NCBI RefSeq assembly: GCF_000150275.1
Contig: NW_002060957.1
Span: forward strand, 1,507,512-1,571,511
Direction of reading: 5' to 3'
From: Trichoplax adhaerens
Lineage: Eukaryota; Placozoa; Uniplacotomia; Trichoplacea; Trichoplacidae
Length of the DNA stretch: 64,000 nucleotides
A program made the position numbers and the translations under genes. Positions 39,041-52,500 of this stretch are shown piece by piece (the first letter of the stretch is position 1; every line of letters starts with the position of its first letter). The notes beneath the pieces are model-generated. The model saw only the letters and a program-made list of their open reading frames with translations. It was not told the origin of the DNA and made no database searches.

Positions 39041-42000
39041 ATGGCAATGGCGGAGGTATCTTTATCAATATTAAGGTTCATAATATTGGACTTGATAGTA
39101 AGTATTGAATCTCTCAAGCCTGTAAACAATGATTGTAACTATGAAAAATTGAACAGAGCTAACTTTATATCTTCATAAACATAGCCCCTCTCGTGTCGAA
39201 CCCAATAAGTGATATTGTAATCCATCAACTTTTTTAAAAATAATTTCTCATATAAAATAAATAAATATTTTTATAGTCTAGTAGCAAGCATTAACAATAA
39301 CATCATTATAGAAACAAATGATCGAAGAAGTTACTTAATCGGCTCATATCATATTCATTACTGTAGTTGATGTATTTTAAATTTACTCGCTAGAAAATTA
39401 ATAATTAGTTATGCCTATGGAACAAAATTATAGACAGAGGAAGAAGAGAGTGATACCAACCAGCAATCCAGCAGCGACTCTTCTTTACAAAGTATTATCA
39501 GCAGACATAACCTAAAAGCAAGATATTGGTCTTACTTATTTGATAATCTAAATCGGGCTGTTGATGAAATTTATTGCGTTTGCGAGAATGATGAAAATAT
39601 TAATGGTTGTCAGGTAACCAATCTCATGGTAGTTTGTGTCGTAAGATCATCTCAGAGTAACCTTAACGTATTTACGCCTATAACGAAATTCGGTTGCTTT
39701 AGTTAGCACCAAAAGAACAATGCAAAAAACCTAAGTTATAAAGTTTGAATTATAAGTAATTATGAACTACGATAGAGTTTCCATTATACGCGTATTTAGA
39801 TAGTATGGCGAAATGATGTGTATATTATTGATATCATAATATTAATAAACAATTCATATGCATATGATCGGCAGGAAGTCATTATGACATTAGATATATG
39901 CAAGAAAGATTTTAATGCATTAGTTGAAAGAATTCACTTACAAACAGAATTTGAAGTTGCAGATTCAAAGTATGTATTCAATTATTGTTTTTAAATATTT
40001 TGGTCACACAATTTTATACTTTACTATAGTAAAAAGTGTAAGCGTATGTAACATGCTGTTTTAACCATCGATTCAATATATCCTCATAGACCAACATCTT
40101 TAGCCTGGGAAGTCAGAAAATCCTCTCCCGGTAAATCTTTTTCTATGGATGGTAGTAGAAGAAGCTCAGAACGTACTAGCAGTAGTAGCAGTAACAGACT
40201 ATCAATGGGTTCTGCCCGGAAAATTAATTTTGACATAAAAGAAAGCGATGGACAACAGAACGCTGCTGTAGAAATGCCATTAGCCAAAGATGATAGCAAT
40301 CCACGCCTTGAAGTTGTACACGAAAGGACCACCTGGGCTGATAGAGTGAAAAATAAAGGCAGTGTTATCAAAGAGGTACGAAAAGTCATTCAGTTTCTTT
40401 TTTTACCAGGCTAATACATTACTTTATTAACCGATACTTTAGTTTCTTAATTATCATAGTGAAAATTATGTATTCGAATGTTGGTAATAGAATGTGTATC
40501 TCAGTTTAGTAAGCGACGACAGTAAATTAGACATTTTGCTATACTGTAGGTAGTAACTACGGAGTCGCAAACAAAAAAAGACAATGATTCTATCGATAAC
40601 GATGGTGAATGGACCCTCGTACACCACGGGAAATCTAAGCGTACCCGTAAGATATTACTTGCATTTTTGCCTATTATTGAAACTGTATAATGACCTCAAA
40701 TTGTAAAAATATAATTTAGCTTTCTGATTATATGATCAAATAATCAATTTTGAAGTCAATTTTCTGAATCTTCTTACAGGGAGTAACCAACAATCAGATT
40801 CTGTTAGAAATGAAACAGACTTGCAAAAACTTCAGGTGTACTTTACTTTTGATTTAAATACTTTATGCAGTATTATGGCCTAGTAATGTGACGGCGTTTC
40901 TAAACGATGTTAGGATGATTACGGCGATGAAGACATTATCCCATTTTTAGAAGCCAATGGTAGTTTATCAATAATATATGACTTATTCTTGCTTTGGTGA
41001 AATGAATTTTAAGATCCTGGAGTAAAGTTTGCTATTTTTTATTGAAGACGAATTCAGAAATCTCAGTTTGACAGATAGAATGGAACTTCTAGATGTTGAT
41101 TCCAATGTTAGACCTCCAGGTAGGGTCATTGAAATTCATCAAAAACTGTCGTCCCCAAGGAAAAGGTATATTCTAATAAATTTAGCATTTAATAGTTAAT
41201 TAAAACAGCCATAAACTGAAAGCTACCATATTATTGGCTATAAAATTGATTCAGTATACATGACTTATCAGCATTTTATTGCTTATCGATGTAATTACAG
41301 ACCTCTTGATGAAACTAAGCGAATTCAAGACGAACGCCAAGTCAGTAATACATTTGGCTGCAGTTGATGTGCTTAATTCCGTCATATATTATAAACATCT
41401 ATTTGGCTATTTAAATTGATAAAAATTACATCGATTAAATAACATATGCATGACGTCACATAATAGATGAAAGCTGCGGAGCGAAGAAATTATAATCAAA
41501 AAGAAAGATTAAAAAAAGTAAAATCAACCTTAGAAAAGGTATATTTTTGTTAGTGCTAAACAAAATTCATACTAGGATTATGACGAATTGTTGTAGAAAT
41601 ACTGATATGAAATACTACTAATTTTATATTTAGGGGAAAAAAATTCGACAGCAGCAAGAAGAGATGCAGCGACAAAAGAAAGAATACTTTGAAAAGAAGC
41701 ATACAACAGCTGAACAAAAGAGACTTGATCAACTACGAGAAATAGTACGAAAGGCTCAGGAAGAAGATGCCAAAGTCAGTTAAAGATGCAATGTCTAATA
41801 AGAGCGCTTAGACGTGAATTATCTACGTAGTTTGCATACGTGTGCTTGAATATTTATTACTATAATGTAAATCATGTTCTACAGATTAGTGAGATTGCGT
41901 TTATTAATTCATTGGAAGCCCAAAATAAGAGGATTGAAGTATTTTCGAGACATCAGGTGTGAGCACGAATGATGTAATCATAATTTAACACTTCAATGAC

Positions 42001-45000
42001 TTACTGCTAATTCTGATAAAACGGTATTGATTTGCAATTTATGATACAAAAATATTTCTTAGAATCACAAAGCACGTTTGAAGGACATTCAGGTTGAAAA
42101 GAATTCATCTTAAATAATGAAGTAATGCAGTTGTCAACTTTGAATTACTAGTACAATTTCTGCTATTTAATGTAACTCGATAGACCGAGAGGCAAAGAAA
42201 ATTCGAAGAACAAGCTGCAAAGGAAGAAGCTGCGCTGGTTAGTTCGAGTAAAGTTTAGATATCTTGACCTAATTTAATACTGTCAATGATTAACTAAGTT
42301 ATCTATGATCCTATACATTTTAGGAGCGACGACGTGCCTTGGAAGCCGAAAGGCAATTTAAATTAGAAGAGTTGCGACTAAAAAAATTAGAAAAGGTAAA
42401 GGTGTTAACAATTCTTAACATTGTTCAAACAATCTATAGTAACTCTGCATGGACCTACTTATCACGGTAAATTTTCAATTTGCTGACTTATTGAAACGCT
42501 TTAACTTACCTTTAGGAGGCCAAAGTAGAACTTCAACGGCAGGAACGTGATAAGGCTAGAAGTGATGCCCTGAAGGAGAAAGCACGGTAGAATTATTACC
42601 GCGATAAGATCTATGCCGTAAATTATTGCATAAAAAGTTTACGCCGTATCAATTCTATAAATATTCACTGTAGCGACCGAGAACAAAAAAAATCAGCGCT
42701 CCATGCTGCTCTAGCAACTTCAGCTAAAGAACTTCAAAAAAGGATTGAGCAAAAGGTTAAACAATTACCGTCTCTGAGTAAAGTGTGCGCATAAATATCA
42801 TTCTATTAAATGAATAAGCTTTCATTACCGATAGAAAATAATAAGTCCACTGATTTAAAATCATTGCTCTAAATGCTTAAAATATTGGAATATTTCTATT
42901 TAAATAGCATACTGAGAGTAACAAACGGCACGAAATGTTAATTGAACAAAAGAAAGAAAAGGTTAAATTCTATATTTAATATTTGCATGTCTGATTAATA
43001 CGTATATCATCGTAGCTAAAACGAGAATTTAGACTAAGTGTTTCTTGACGTAAGTGTAATGTTGTTATTCCTAATACTGTAGGCAGCTACTTCTTATCGT
43101 CCAATGTCCTCGGATTATGTTCCTAACGTTGCTCCCTATGAATGTAAAAAATTTTGTTCACTTTGCAAAGTTCAGGTACATGTACATTTATACATTTATT
43201 GGCCATAATGCCTTCAATATTCAATTAATGTGATATACTGGCGCCTTGGTTATGTCAATATTTCTGTATTGAAAACAAGGCATACCTTAATTGGCTTAGA
43301 GGTGAATCTTAATTATAACAACTACATATTTATTATAAAAAATCAGATTATGTCTGAAGTATATCTTCTTAGCCATTTACGAGGAAAAATTCACAGAGAA
43401 GCTTTGTATGGAGACAATAACAAAGAATTTTGCCTGGATGACATTGTAAAAATAAAGCTTTTGATGTACCTGTTATCATCGATTTGATATAAGTTCTCGC
43501 AAAAATGAAATATCCATTGATTAACATTCCTATGTTTTTCACTGTTATTTTAGTTTACGGAATCAATGAACTACATCGTCGACGTTCAAAGCGATATGGA
43601 TGAGCAAAGCGCAAATGAAAGTAAACTACGACAACAATCTTGGAAAAAGAAAGCCAAGAAAATTAAGCAAAGATTAAATTCAAAGTAATATATAGAGAAG
43701 AGTGATCATATTTGTTACTCTAGCTTTATTTTTTTATCAACGTTTGTATGTGCAGAACCAAAGTGAAGCTAGTGGACAAAAAAGCACTAACGGCTGGAAA
43801 CTCAACCAAGTAGGACAACACTGATAAGTTTTCAGTGAATATCCCTAATGACTGATTATCGATAAATGTTAACTTCCGGAAAATATTCTGCAGGACAACC
43901 AAAATTATAAAAGATTTAGAAAAAGCTATCAAGTCCGTGAGCGACTGCACCGAACTTAATCAATCGCAATGTAATCTTATAGAAAAGTGCTTAAGAGAAC
44001 TTAAGTCGATACTAAAGTCAAAGGTATATTATCAATACCATTATCAATACCATCAACTTATCCTGCCACAAGCAATGATTAAAACTCGTAGATTAAAACT
44101 AATTTTATTTTAAACGTAAATGTCACTTTGTAGATATCTAAGACTGAAGTTGTTGCCTTCAAAAACAATAATGGCATTACTTTAATATGTAAACTGTTAG
44201 CTATGTTTGGAAATCAAGCCTCTAATCCGGTCTTTAGGAAGTAATTTCATGCGTTATATTAACATTAAAATGATCAGTTTTGATCGAACAGCCGTATGTA
44301 ACATCTCATATTAACGGTATGAAATCCTAATTGCGTTGCAGGTATGTAAATGGCTTTACGGAAGTAGTTATTCTCATTTGTTGGGACAATTTAGACGCGT
44401 GTATGGAGTTCATTTTAAGTGGCGAAGTGATCTCATTAATTGATATTTTAATGAAAAGATTTCAGGTAGGCTACATGTTGTTATTATTATTATGGCTAAG
44501 GCAATCGCTACTTAAGATACCCTCTAGTATATCAGAGTTGAGGTACTCAATAAATTTACGTTGACCTAGCTGTATTGAAAGACATGAAATTGGATTGTTG
44601 TTACTCTAACGACCCTTACCACAAATTAGTGTTTCCAAAATTAATTTCTAAATAAATGTAATTTAAAATTAGGTAATAAACTTAGAAGGAAAGGGAAGTT
44701 CCGAAGGGAAGCAAAAGCAAAAATTATCCCCTTATTGTCCTATAGCGCATAATTTTTTAAGTCTGTTATCAGCGATATTTACAAGTTTGATAAGGAATGA
44801 CTGCAAGAGTGTGACCATATCGGAAAATGTATCGCTTTATCAACGAGCATTGGACTGTATTAGGTGTGTAAATTAATGTCCCTAAACAACTTTGTAAATA
44901 AGGGATAACGTAGGTAAAAATTGATGGCTATTTTATTATTATTAATAAATGCTTCAGCTACATTGTTTGCGTTGGAATTATCGATGCTCTAAAATCTTTC

Positions 45001-46367
45001 TTTGGCTTGGTATATAACTCTATACTTGTTGATAATGGAGTATTAGAATTGTCACACGAATGCATTAAATTTCTGCTCGAGTTGTCAAGTTACCTTATTG
45101 AAAGGTATGCTTATCACGGATGTTGACTATCATTAGGATAATCAAAATAAGGAGAAATTTTGCTTACGGAATTATTTATTAAACTAAGGCCAAGAACAAT
45201 ATTCAAGAATAAAAAATTTCAAGATAACTGTAATCTGTTAACCGCTTTCAAAGAAACACAATTTGTTGGTTAGTTACTAAGCTTGAAATTAAAACTACCG
45301 AAAGATTCATGTTTAATGTTAACCTGCATTTTGCGGGAGAAAGGCTCTAAGTTGGATTCACACTCAAACTATTCTTTTATGCTAAAAAGGAACAGTATCA
45401 CTGCTATACGCTATTTTGTTAGCAAATGGTCCTCCACGACGAGCATCTGATCCTCCAAAGTTATGTTCTCGTATTCATAATCTAATAAAGACTTCAATTG
45501 AATTGCTGAATTGTGTTGCAGTATTAGATCTAGATTTGTTTCAGGTAATTTTTGATACGGATTAAAACAGATTCAAAGCTGATAAAAAAGTTTATTTGAA
45601 TTGCAATCAATCATAGTCTATTCTAGGCCAAGAAGGAATATCCTTAGAATATCGTCATGTTATGGTCTATTTACTATGGTATTTAACTGATTTTTTACAG
45701 ATTATTCGACATAGATTTACTTTTTAGACATAATTAAGTGACAGCTATAACGATTTAAATTTCTTATTTAAAATTTGCTCAAGATATGTTTAGTAGATTA
45801 GCTATTTTACACTGTGTTCTTAACGCTTATTTCCTTAAGGGTATAAGGAGAGAAATTAAAAATGTACATGAAGCTGAATAAGTTATCTGTTTACATTGTT
45901 AATACTATCCTATAGGCATTTCAGTTTTCACAAGGATGATGCATTATTGCAAGATATTATTATGAACATTGGATACTACTCAATTCTTAACAACGACAAT
46001 CAAACATTTATTCAAGCTAGTCGTAGCCCAACCATTCTTCAATTACTTTGTGCTTTACCTTTTGACTACTTTAGTAATCCAAGGTAATTATGTTAGTTTT
46101 ATCATTAATAATCTCGGTTAGTTGACATATATTAGATAATTTGGTTGGTAGATATAGTTTAGACTTCGTTCCCTCAGAACGCATTGTTTCACTAAGCTTT
46201 CTTTTAATGAACTTAGGTTAAAAGATGTTTTGTTTCCAACGTTAATGGCCTTATGCTTTAGAAATTATGATAATAAAGCTATTTTGGATCAAGAAAGTAG
46301 CAGCTCTTTCTTAGCAGAATATATTACCGTAAAATCTCCTTTATTCAATATTTTCCACACTTTTTAA
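39041..46367 (+). CDS. SCAPER: SCAPER (S-phase cyclin A-associated protein in the ER), about 31 exons
   Basis: Exons: 39041-39055 (putative ATG exon, weakest), 39434-39613, 39875-39969, 40090-40375, 40550-40646, 40780-40835, 40914-40959, 41048-41165, 41301-41340, 41467-41538, 41634-41774, 41885-41956, 42063-42092, 42184-42237, 42324-42395, 42516-42586, 42674-42755, 42908-42961, 43083-43175, 43347-43445, 43554-43684, 43756-43809, 43894-44023, 44134-44240, 44342-44465, 44673-44863, 44958-45104, 45195-45268, 45390-45544, 45617-45678, 45916-46083, 46217-46367. All phases join without a stop (1,083 residues after the first exon; vertebrate SCAPER is about 1,400). Diagnostic segments: KARYWSYLFDNLNRAVDEIY, RPTSLAWEVRKSSPG, TTWADRVK, GEWTLVHHGKSKR, RPPGRVIEIHQKLSSPRKR, then a long charged coiled coil, a C2H2-type zinc finger, KKKAKKIKQRL and the conserved C-terminal FDYFSNPRLKDVLFPTLMA. 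In vertebrates SCAPER is ER-associated, binds cyclin A/CDK2 and is linked to ciliary and translation-related phenotypes. Confidence 0.93.
43083..43445 (+). other. SCAPER: SCAPER zinc-finger exons
   Basis: Exons 43083-43175 and 43347-43445 together encode a single C2H2 (U1-like) finger. CSLC supplies the two cysteines at the end of the first exon, and LSHLRGKIH supplies the histidines in the second. The intron splits the finger between the CxxC knuckle and the helix. The same finger occurs in vertebrate SCAPER. Confidence 0.85.
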
Positions 46368-46371
46368 TAAA
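46366..46371 (+). terminator. Candidate poly(A) signal of SCAPER
   Basis: AATAAA overlaps the TAA stop at 46365-46367. It is close to the stop, so an alternative final exon at 46414-46495 is also possible. Confidence 0.35.
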
Positions 46372-46413
46372 TGTATAATTGCTGTTAAAAAAATTTACAC
46401 CTCGTTCTTATAG

Positions 46414-46495
46414 GGTTACCAATGTAAGAATAAGGGGTCAGAAAAGAAGACGGAGGAAAAGAAAGGTTTAATCAGATTTACTTAGCTTTGGTTAG
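46414..46495 (+). CDS. SCAPER: Possible alternative last exon of SCAPER
   Basis: An acceptor CTTATAG is followed in phase 0 by a lysine-rich open segment (KNKGSEKKTEEKKG) ending in TAG. It could be reached from a donor ATTACC|GTAAAA inside the last exon, giving a basic C-terminus like the lysine-rich end of vertebrate SCAPER. The unspliced end at 46367 is simpler. Confidence 0.25.
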
Positions 46496-49400
46496 CTACA
46501 GCGAGAGATTTCTGAATACTATTCGATACTAAAAGCGCATATCTGCATTTATCACATTATAGATGATTTAGTGTCACTTCCATCACGGTTTCCGTCCAGT
46601 TATTGGCTAGAGGCATGCCATTTCTTCTCATCAACCGCTAGCTAAATATATGGATAATCTCATTACAATTAATTATATTATTTATGCAGCACACATAGCC
46701 TGTTCGACAATTTACTTCATGTATCACCTTGAATATGATACGTTGGAAAAATTTACTAAGAGAAAGAACACACATCAAACGCTCGATATATAATATCGTT
46801 GATGCTAACATAAGAAAAGTATTGCTTATGTAAAACTGGATAAGATAGTAATTCTCCGAATAATTTACAGTCCGCGAGGATATACGATAGTTTATATTTA
46901 GGTCATATAATTGATATTTTTTCAAATGTAACAGTGACCACTAGTAACCGCCCTAATTTTAGGCCTGTCAATGATGTAGAGTATGTTAATAACAATACCT
47001 CTACCGATTATGGTTGGCACAACTATGTACATATGTGGTATTTCAAATCGTATAGCTGGCAATAAATCAAGTTTATATTAATAATAAAAACTATGCCATA
47101 AAGATATGCAAGGAAGTGAGCTCGATTATGTAGTATAATCGCGGTTAACCAAGTTCTTGACAAACGGATAAATTTAAAGTCTAATTAATTGACAAAATTA
47201 TCATCTATAGATAATCAGTTGTACGCCACTGTATTTTGATAGCGTCTTAAGTTTAGGTTTATAATAAAGGGTCTTTAACATTTAGTAAAGTAAAGATAGA
47301 CACGTCGGGATTAACTTCAGAAATCTTATTAAATTGTACTTTCAAGCACCTTAAAAAATATGTTATACTCCATCATCGTAGATACATCATTTTTGGCCCA
47401 CTAACGACTACCTGAGAAAGGAACATTCGGCATTATTTTGCAAAATATAGCATCGTGCATTTTTCCTTTGAATGCATAAAATTTTATCTGAATATGCTCA
47501 ACAAAACGCTCTTGTAGTTTTTTCACAATTATTTAGCGATCTTACTTACAAACTAACAAAACAGATAAATGGCTTTAATATATGCTGCTTAACGGGCCAA
47601 ATTATAGATGATTCGAAGATAGCATAAGTTGAATTGGATAAATACATTGCAGTGAATTTTATAGTTCATTGATTTAATTTTACCTTTGCAATATCTTTCT
47701 GATCGAAGCAATTGCGCGGAAAGATTCTATTATGGATATTGCAATTACAAATTATTGCCCTAATTGATTAAATTAGCTAGCTAAGATCTATTCCAGTACT
47801 CTATTACTGTTTAGGTGATTCTATTTTCATGATTACTACTGCAAGCAATCAAACAAGGCACCAGTATTATTAAATATTACTAACAGTCGGCAAAACTAGA
47901 AATGCGATTGTTAATACGTCTATTACTCTAATTGAAGATATATTTGGTCACAAATTATTTGGCAGCGAATTCTTGCTTGCTCTAAATCATTTATTAAGTA
48001 TACAAAATGCTGTAATTACAGGTTAACTACAACGTTGTTACTGCACGCCATATATCAGTACATCTTTAAACTATATCTAACATAATCAATAAATTGGAGT
48101 ATTCATTTGATGATAATAGATATTTCATAATAATTATAACGATAAAAATTATAATATTCTTATAAATGGGCAACCGCACTGCAATTTATCCATGATTTGT
48201 ACGGTAATACTACTACTTATCTTAAATCATACAAGCTAATATTACTTTAGATAAATTAGCTAATTATAACTATTGTTGTAAAGTGGTTACATATTATTCT
48301 AACGTTAATAATTATAATTTCACCAGAAATTGAAGACATTAAATCTATAATCTCCGCCCATAATTAACAAACTTGTTAAAATGATCTTCTACGGAGAAAA
48401 ATAAAGGGAATTTAGGTTATAACACTATAGCAACAGACATTATTTCAAACAAGACTTTATCTGGTTAAAGACATCAAATGTTTAGGTTGCATAAGTAACA
48501 CTTTATATTTAGTAAGTAAGTAAAGGTAGCTATAATATTTAACAAATGTAGTAAAGTTTTTGTCTTTCTTTCGACTAAATATATTAGCAGGCTGCATTCA
48601 AATTCTCCATGGTGTTAACTATAATCTGTATGGAATGTATGATGTCTTTACTAGATAACTTTTCATCCCCTTAATAACCTAAAATTGCGTCTTTCACCTT
48701 ATTTAGCTGAGAACAGATAAACTCAAATTAAGCTATCAGTTTATTTGTACAATAAACAAAAAATGGTACAAAAACATAAAAATAAAACTGCTCAATAAAT
48801 AATCTGCACTATGTTGTCAAAGTAAGTTTATTGTACGGCTTCACGAATATTTAGTAACGGTTCCTTATTTAATAGTGAAACAATGAATGATGTCCACTGA
48901 TAACAAGAGTAAAGAGGTAAAACAAGATATGGTCTAAGAAATACATAATTAATGATAAACATAAGATGCCTTAGTGGGCGATAGTGATTCTTGAAATCAC
49001 TACATGGTTAATAAATGATAAACAAGACAAAAGATAAAATAAATTAACTGAAAAAGAAACGATGAATACGATAATCAAGATTTAGATATGTAATGTAGAG
49101 AGAAATAGATTGGTTTATTGTACTGTTTTTCTATTCTGATAGCTTCTACGCATTTTTTTTTATTGAGTGCAATAAAATTGACTATTTATCTTAATATTAA
49201 CCTGCTTAACTGTTATCGTGAAAAGTCGAATAAGAATACGATATGGTAGACAGTATTGCAAAGAGCAATCCTTTAAACTAATTTCCATCTTGATCAAAAT
49301 CATATTAAATTAGATTGGGGGTTCTGATAAGATTAAGTAGAGTTTGTCTTCGAAAGATTTAGATAAATAGGCATTCTATAATAAATTGTATTAGAAGCGG

Positions 49401-49873
49401 CTCATGTTTTCAATGAATCAGCAATATTTTCAATCAAATTACAGAATCAACTCAAATGTTAAGCGTGTGTTTGGTTTAAAGTTTAATTTCCATTAGTTTG
49501 AACGGGTAGTTCACCAGTACATATAATCATAGTAAAGAAATTTTAGACTGGTTCCTTATAGCGGAACAACCGTTAAACATGATAAAGTCACGTTGCAAAA
49601 TGGTGACAACTGTGTTGTATAGCAGCCTAGAAGTAATAAAAGAGGATAATCTGTAACATAATTCTACAAATGCAGCTCTAGGTGTATTCGAAACTAATAA
49701 ATTCATTTATATCGGTATTAATTGTGGTAGAAATTGCTGTAGCTGTCACAGAGTTGGGGTCTAATTTTAAAAAATCATAAATATTGCATCGAATTATCAA
49801 GAAGAATGAATTTTAGTGCAACAAAATTGATTTAAAATTATGCTAGAATGAATTAGTAATTAACGCGCCTTAC
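46496..49873. other. Intergenic, no gene recognised
   Basis: Long AT-rich stretch between the 3' end of SCAPER and the 3' end of the minus-strand pseudokinase. The final exon of that pseudokinase should lie here, near 49700-49870, but no candidate with correct phase and homology was found. Other open frames are short and unsupported. Confidence 0.4.
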
Positions 49874-51295
49874 TCCTTCTTTAGCTGCTTGCCACTGATA
49901 ATTATTGTTTTCACTTTCCGGTAATGATTCTGTAGAAATTGAAAGTTTCTTACAGCAATATAAAGACAGTGTTTCAGAAAGATGGCCAAAATCAATTACG
50001 TCTTGATGAAGTGCTAGAGTCTTTTCACTCCCATTATCGTTGCAATTCTTATCTTTCCAGTAGATTTTAACGCGAGAAAAGCTACCAAGCCTAGCTGTCA
50101 CGCTCTATGTTTATTATATTTCATCAATTAAACAAACATTCTTATGCAGTGTGAGTTTATTAGAAAATTCGTACATCATTTATTTAATAAGCTGATCTAA
50201 ATAGATGTGAAATATTAGCTCCATCTCCAATTAATCGGTATGCTGCAATTAACTAAATTCACTCAACTTACACTTGGCTCTGTAACAACAAAAACTGCAC
50301 CAGCATTGATGAAGCCATGTGCAATTAAATTCGATTGTAAAGAATCCACAGCTAAGGCAGTATCTTTAAGTATTTGCAAAATTTGCGTTGGTTGTAAAAT
50401 TTTGGACTCAAGTTCCATTAAATGACTTAATATAGAAACATTTTGCCCCTTAGTTGCGTAGCATGTTATTCTAGTAAAATAAAATTCAAAGCTTGTAAAT
50501 GGCGAAAATGATTAGGTAGTACCCTCACGAATTCAACCGTTAACTGTACTTTCAATCAGTCAAGATTATTTCAAAAAATACGCATTAATAAAATTCTAAG
50601 TTTTGCGTTATGGCTAATATTATTTACAATTTTCCCTGTATATCGATGTTGACCAATTCATCATTTACCATTTGACATTTGCCACCATTAATCAACCTCA
50701 AACACTTGGCAATATTTTGTAACCTAAGATTACGCCGTTTTATAGCAATATAGAATTGCATCTCATTTTTCCAGCATTTTATTTCATCCTTAGAATACAT
50801 TTTTAATAATTCGAACGGACAGGCCTTAGTATTTGTTTCTTGCTCAACCAATAAATAGCTCTATAAATGTGAGAGTCAGTTTTAAAACTCGAAGTTATAT
50901 TTACTGTGCATAGCCTAGCCAATTTAAATTAAGGTGATATCTATCGCCCTACTTTAGTGAGGCTTAAGTAGATTATTATAATTTAACTAGCAATCTACCG
51001 TAGACTAATGAATAAATTAATTAACGGCCATTCTAACTTCAGGCGGAAAATTTCATAGATTTTTATGACTTATTTGTGATCGTATCAATCAGATAAATTA
51101 TACTAATTGCAACAGTTAAACTTATTTAAAAATGTAAATTAGATAAATTTAGAAATGATAACAGTTTATTTTTCACCGTATGACAGTTTTTGGCAGTATC
51201 TACTTTTTTTAAAGTAAATTATTTTATTCTAATAAATGAAACACTTAAAAGCCTAGGAAAAACTACTATTCTGGAGGTACTTAGATATAAAGGGT
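49874..51295 (-). CDS. Second pseudokinase domain, paralogue of 31802-33938
   Basis: Minus-strand exons in order: 51295-51267 (29 nt, tentative, strong TTTATTTTTCAG acceptor, phase 1 to 0), 50860-50628 (233 nt), 50470-50272 (199 nt) and 50104-49874 (231 nt). The 233- and 199-nt exons have exactly the length and phases of their plus-strand counterparts. Matching segments: ELLKMYSKDEIKCWKNEMQF (beta-3 lysine and alpha-C glutamate), SNLIAHGFINAGAVFVV (HGF where active kinases have HRD), ARLGSFSRV (GSF in place of DFG), DVIDFGHLSETLSLYC (alpha-F). The counterpart of the 96-nt plus exon is missing; only a 157-nt intron separates the neighbouring exons. Its last exon was not identified. It is inferred to be the tail of the receptor fragment at 52154-52450. 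Confidence 0.65.
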
Positions 51296-52124
51296 CTGAA
51301 AAATAAATACTTCGTTAACAATTTCAAATTGAAAATTGTTTAATACATTTCATAGTTAAAGCAATAGCATAAAAACGAAGGAAAAATTTCAAAACTGTCA
51401 AATCCAATTTAATTCTAACATCACTAATTCACACCCCAACTGATAATGCATTTAATGAGCGAATAACTCACTTAAAACGGTAGTTAAATAGACAAGAAAT
51501 GCAATAAACCTCAACTTAGACCTTGTTATTGTCTTTCAATTAGTCGAATACCCACTACCTATCCAAATCTAAAGAAACTACGGTAATTAATATCTCTGCA
51601 TTTACTTAAAGCTTTATACAATTTTCTATCCAAATTTAAAACAAAGTATCAAATCTATTGATTTTGATGTTGCATTTAGAGCCGCATCTTGGGAATACAA
51701 AAATAGAAGAATATAGTAGCTTCTTGAATTTTTAAAAGAAATAACCTCTACTATTGAGATATAAGAGACAGGAAATAAATACTCTAAATGATCACTTCTT
51801 GATATTTTTTCGTCACTCAGGACTTAAAAAGGTGAAAATAATGTTAGCAGCTACTTCTTGGAAATCATTTTATTTTAAATTACTGATTTAGCATTCTTAT
51901 TACTGTACAGGTAATTTAAATAGTATTTGAGCCGACCTTATCTATGTGATGAGAGGTAGTTAAACATGATTTCGCCAGGTGCTTCTTAATTCTAGATTCG
52001 ATTTCAACACCTTCAAGATATTAAATATTATTTAAAATAAAGCATTTAGAGCATTAGTCATTAAAATGAAGGAATGTATGCTTTATAGACTATCGTAGTC
52101 TAGAGCTAGCTTTTAAATCCAAAA

Positions 52125-52450
52125 TTATTTAAATTTGATCGTAATCAACTTACTATGCCATTCTTGATAGCGTTCATTATGCTCAATTCGTTCACCACAA
52201 CTCCAACAATATCTCATAAGTAATAAACAGCAACCCAATATCTTAAACCAATTATTCGCCGTATTGATAAAAGTTGTTATAAATATAGTATACAAGATAG
52301 GATTGATACAAGAATTAAGTGGTAAGGAGAGAATAGCAATAAATGGTAAACTGTGAGTATCCAACCCTAGGCCAAATCCAGCCCGAAGTAGAACCACATA
52401 CAACGGTAGCCAACAAATGAGATCCGTTATTGCAATGGTGATCATTTTAG
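52125..52450 (-). CDS. LGR-type receptor fragment, TM6-TM7 and tail, cut by assembly gap
   Basis: The open frame includes ITDLICWLPLYVVLLRAG (TM6) and LPLNSCINPILYTIF (TM7 with NPxxY), closely matching the plus-strand receptor, followed by a cysteine-rich tail. A strong donor CATA|GTAAGT ends the exon at 52154 in phase 1, which is the phase of the plus-strand receptor donor. Unspliced, the frame would run to a stop at 52125. The 5' part (TM1-TM5 and any LRRs) is lost in the gap at 52451-52500; sequence beyond the gap shows no receptor coding. It is therefore either a misassembled or truncated gene, or a partial duplicate. Confidence 0.85.
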
Positions 52451-52500
52451 NNNNNNNNNNNNNNNNNNNNNNNNNNNNNNNNNNNNNNNNNNNNNNNNNN
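52451..52500. other. Assembly gap, 50 N
   Basis: A 50-N placeholder directly interrupts the coding exon of the minus-strand receptor. The sequences on its two sides may not be adjacent in the genome. A single extra N lies at 52517. Confidence 0.95.

Noticed and set aside
50240-50425. Plus-strand 61-codon open frame
   Set aside because: It is antisense to the minus-strand pseudokinase exon 50272-50470, which has paralogy, phase and splice support.
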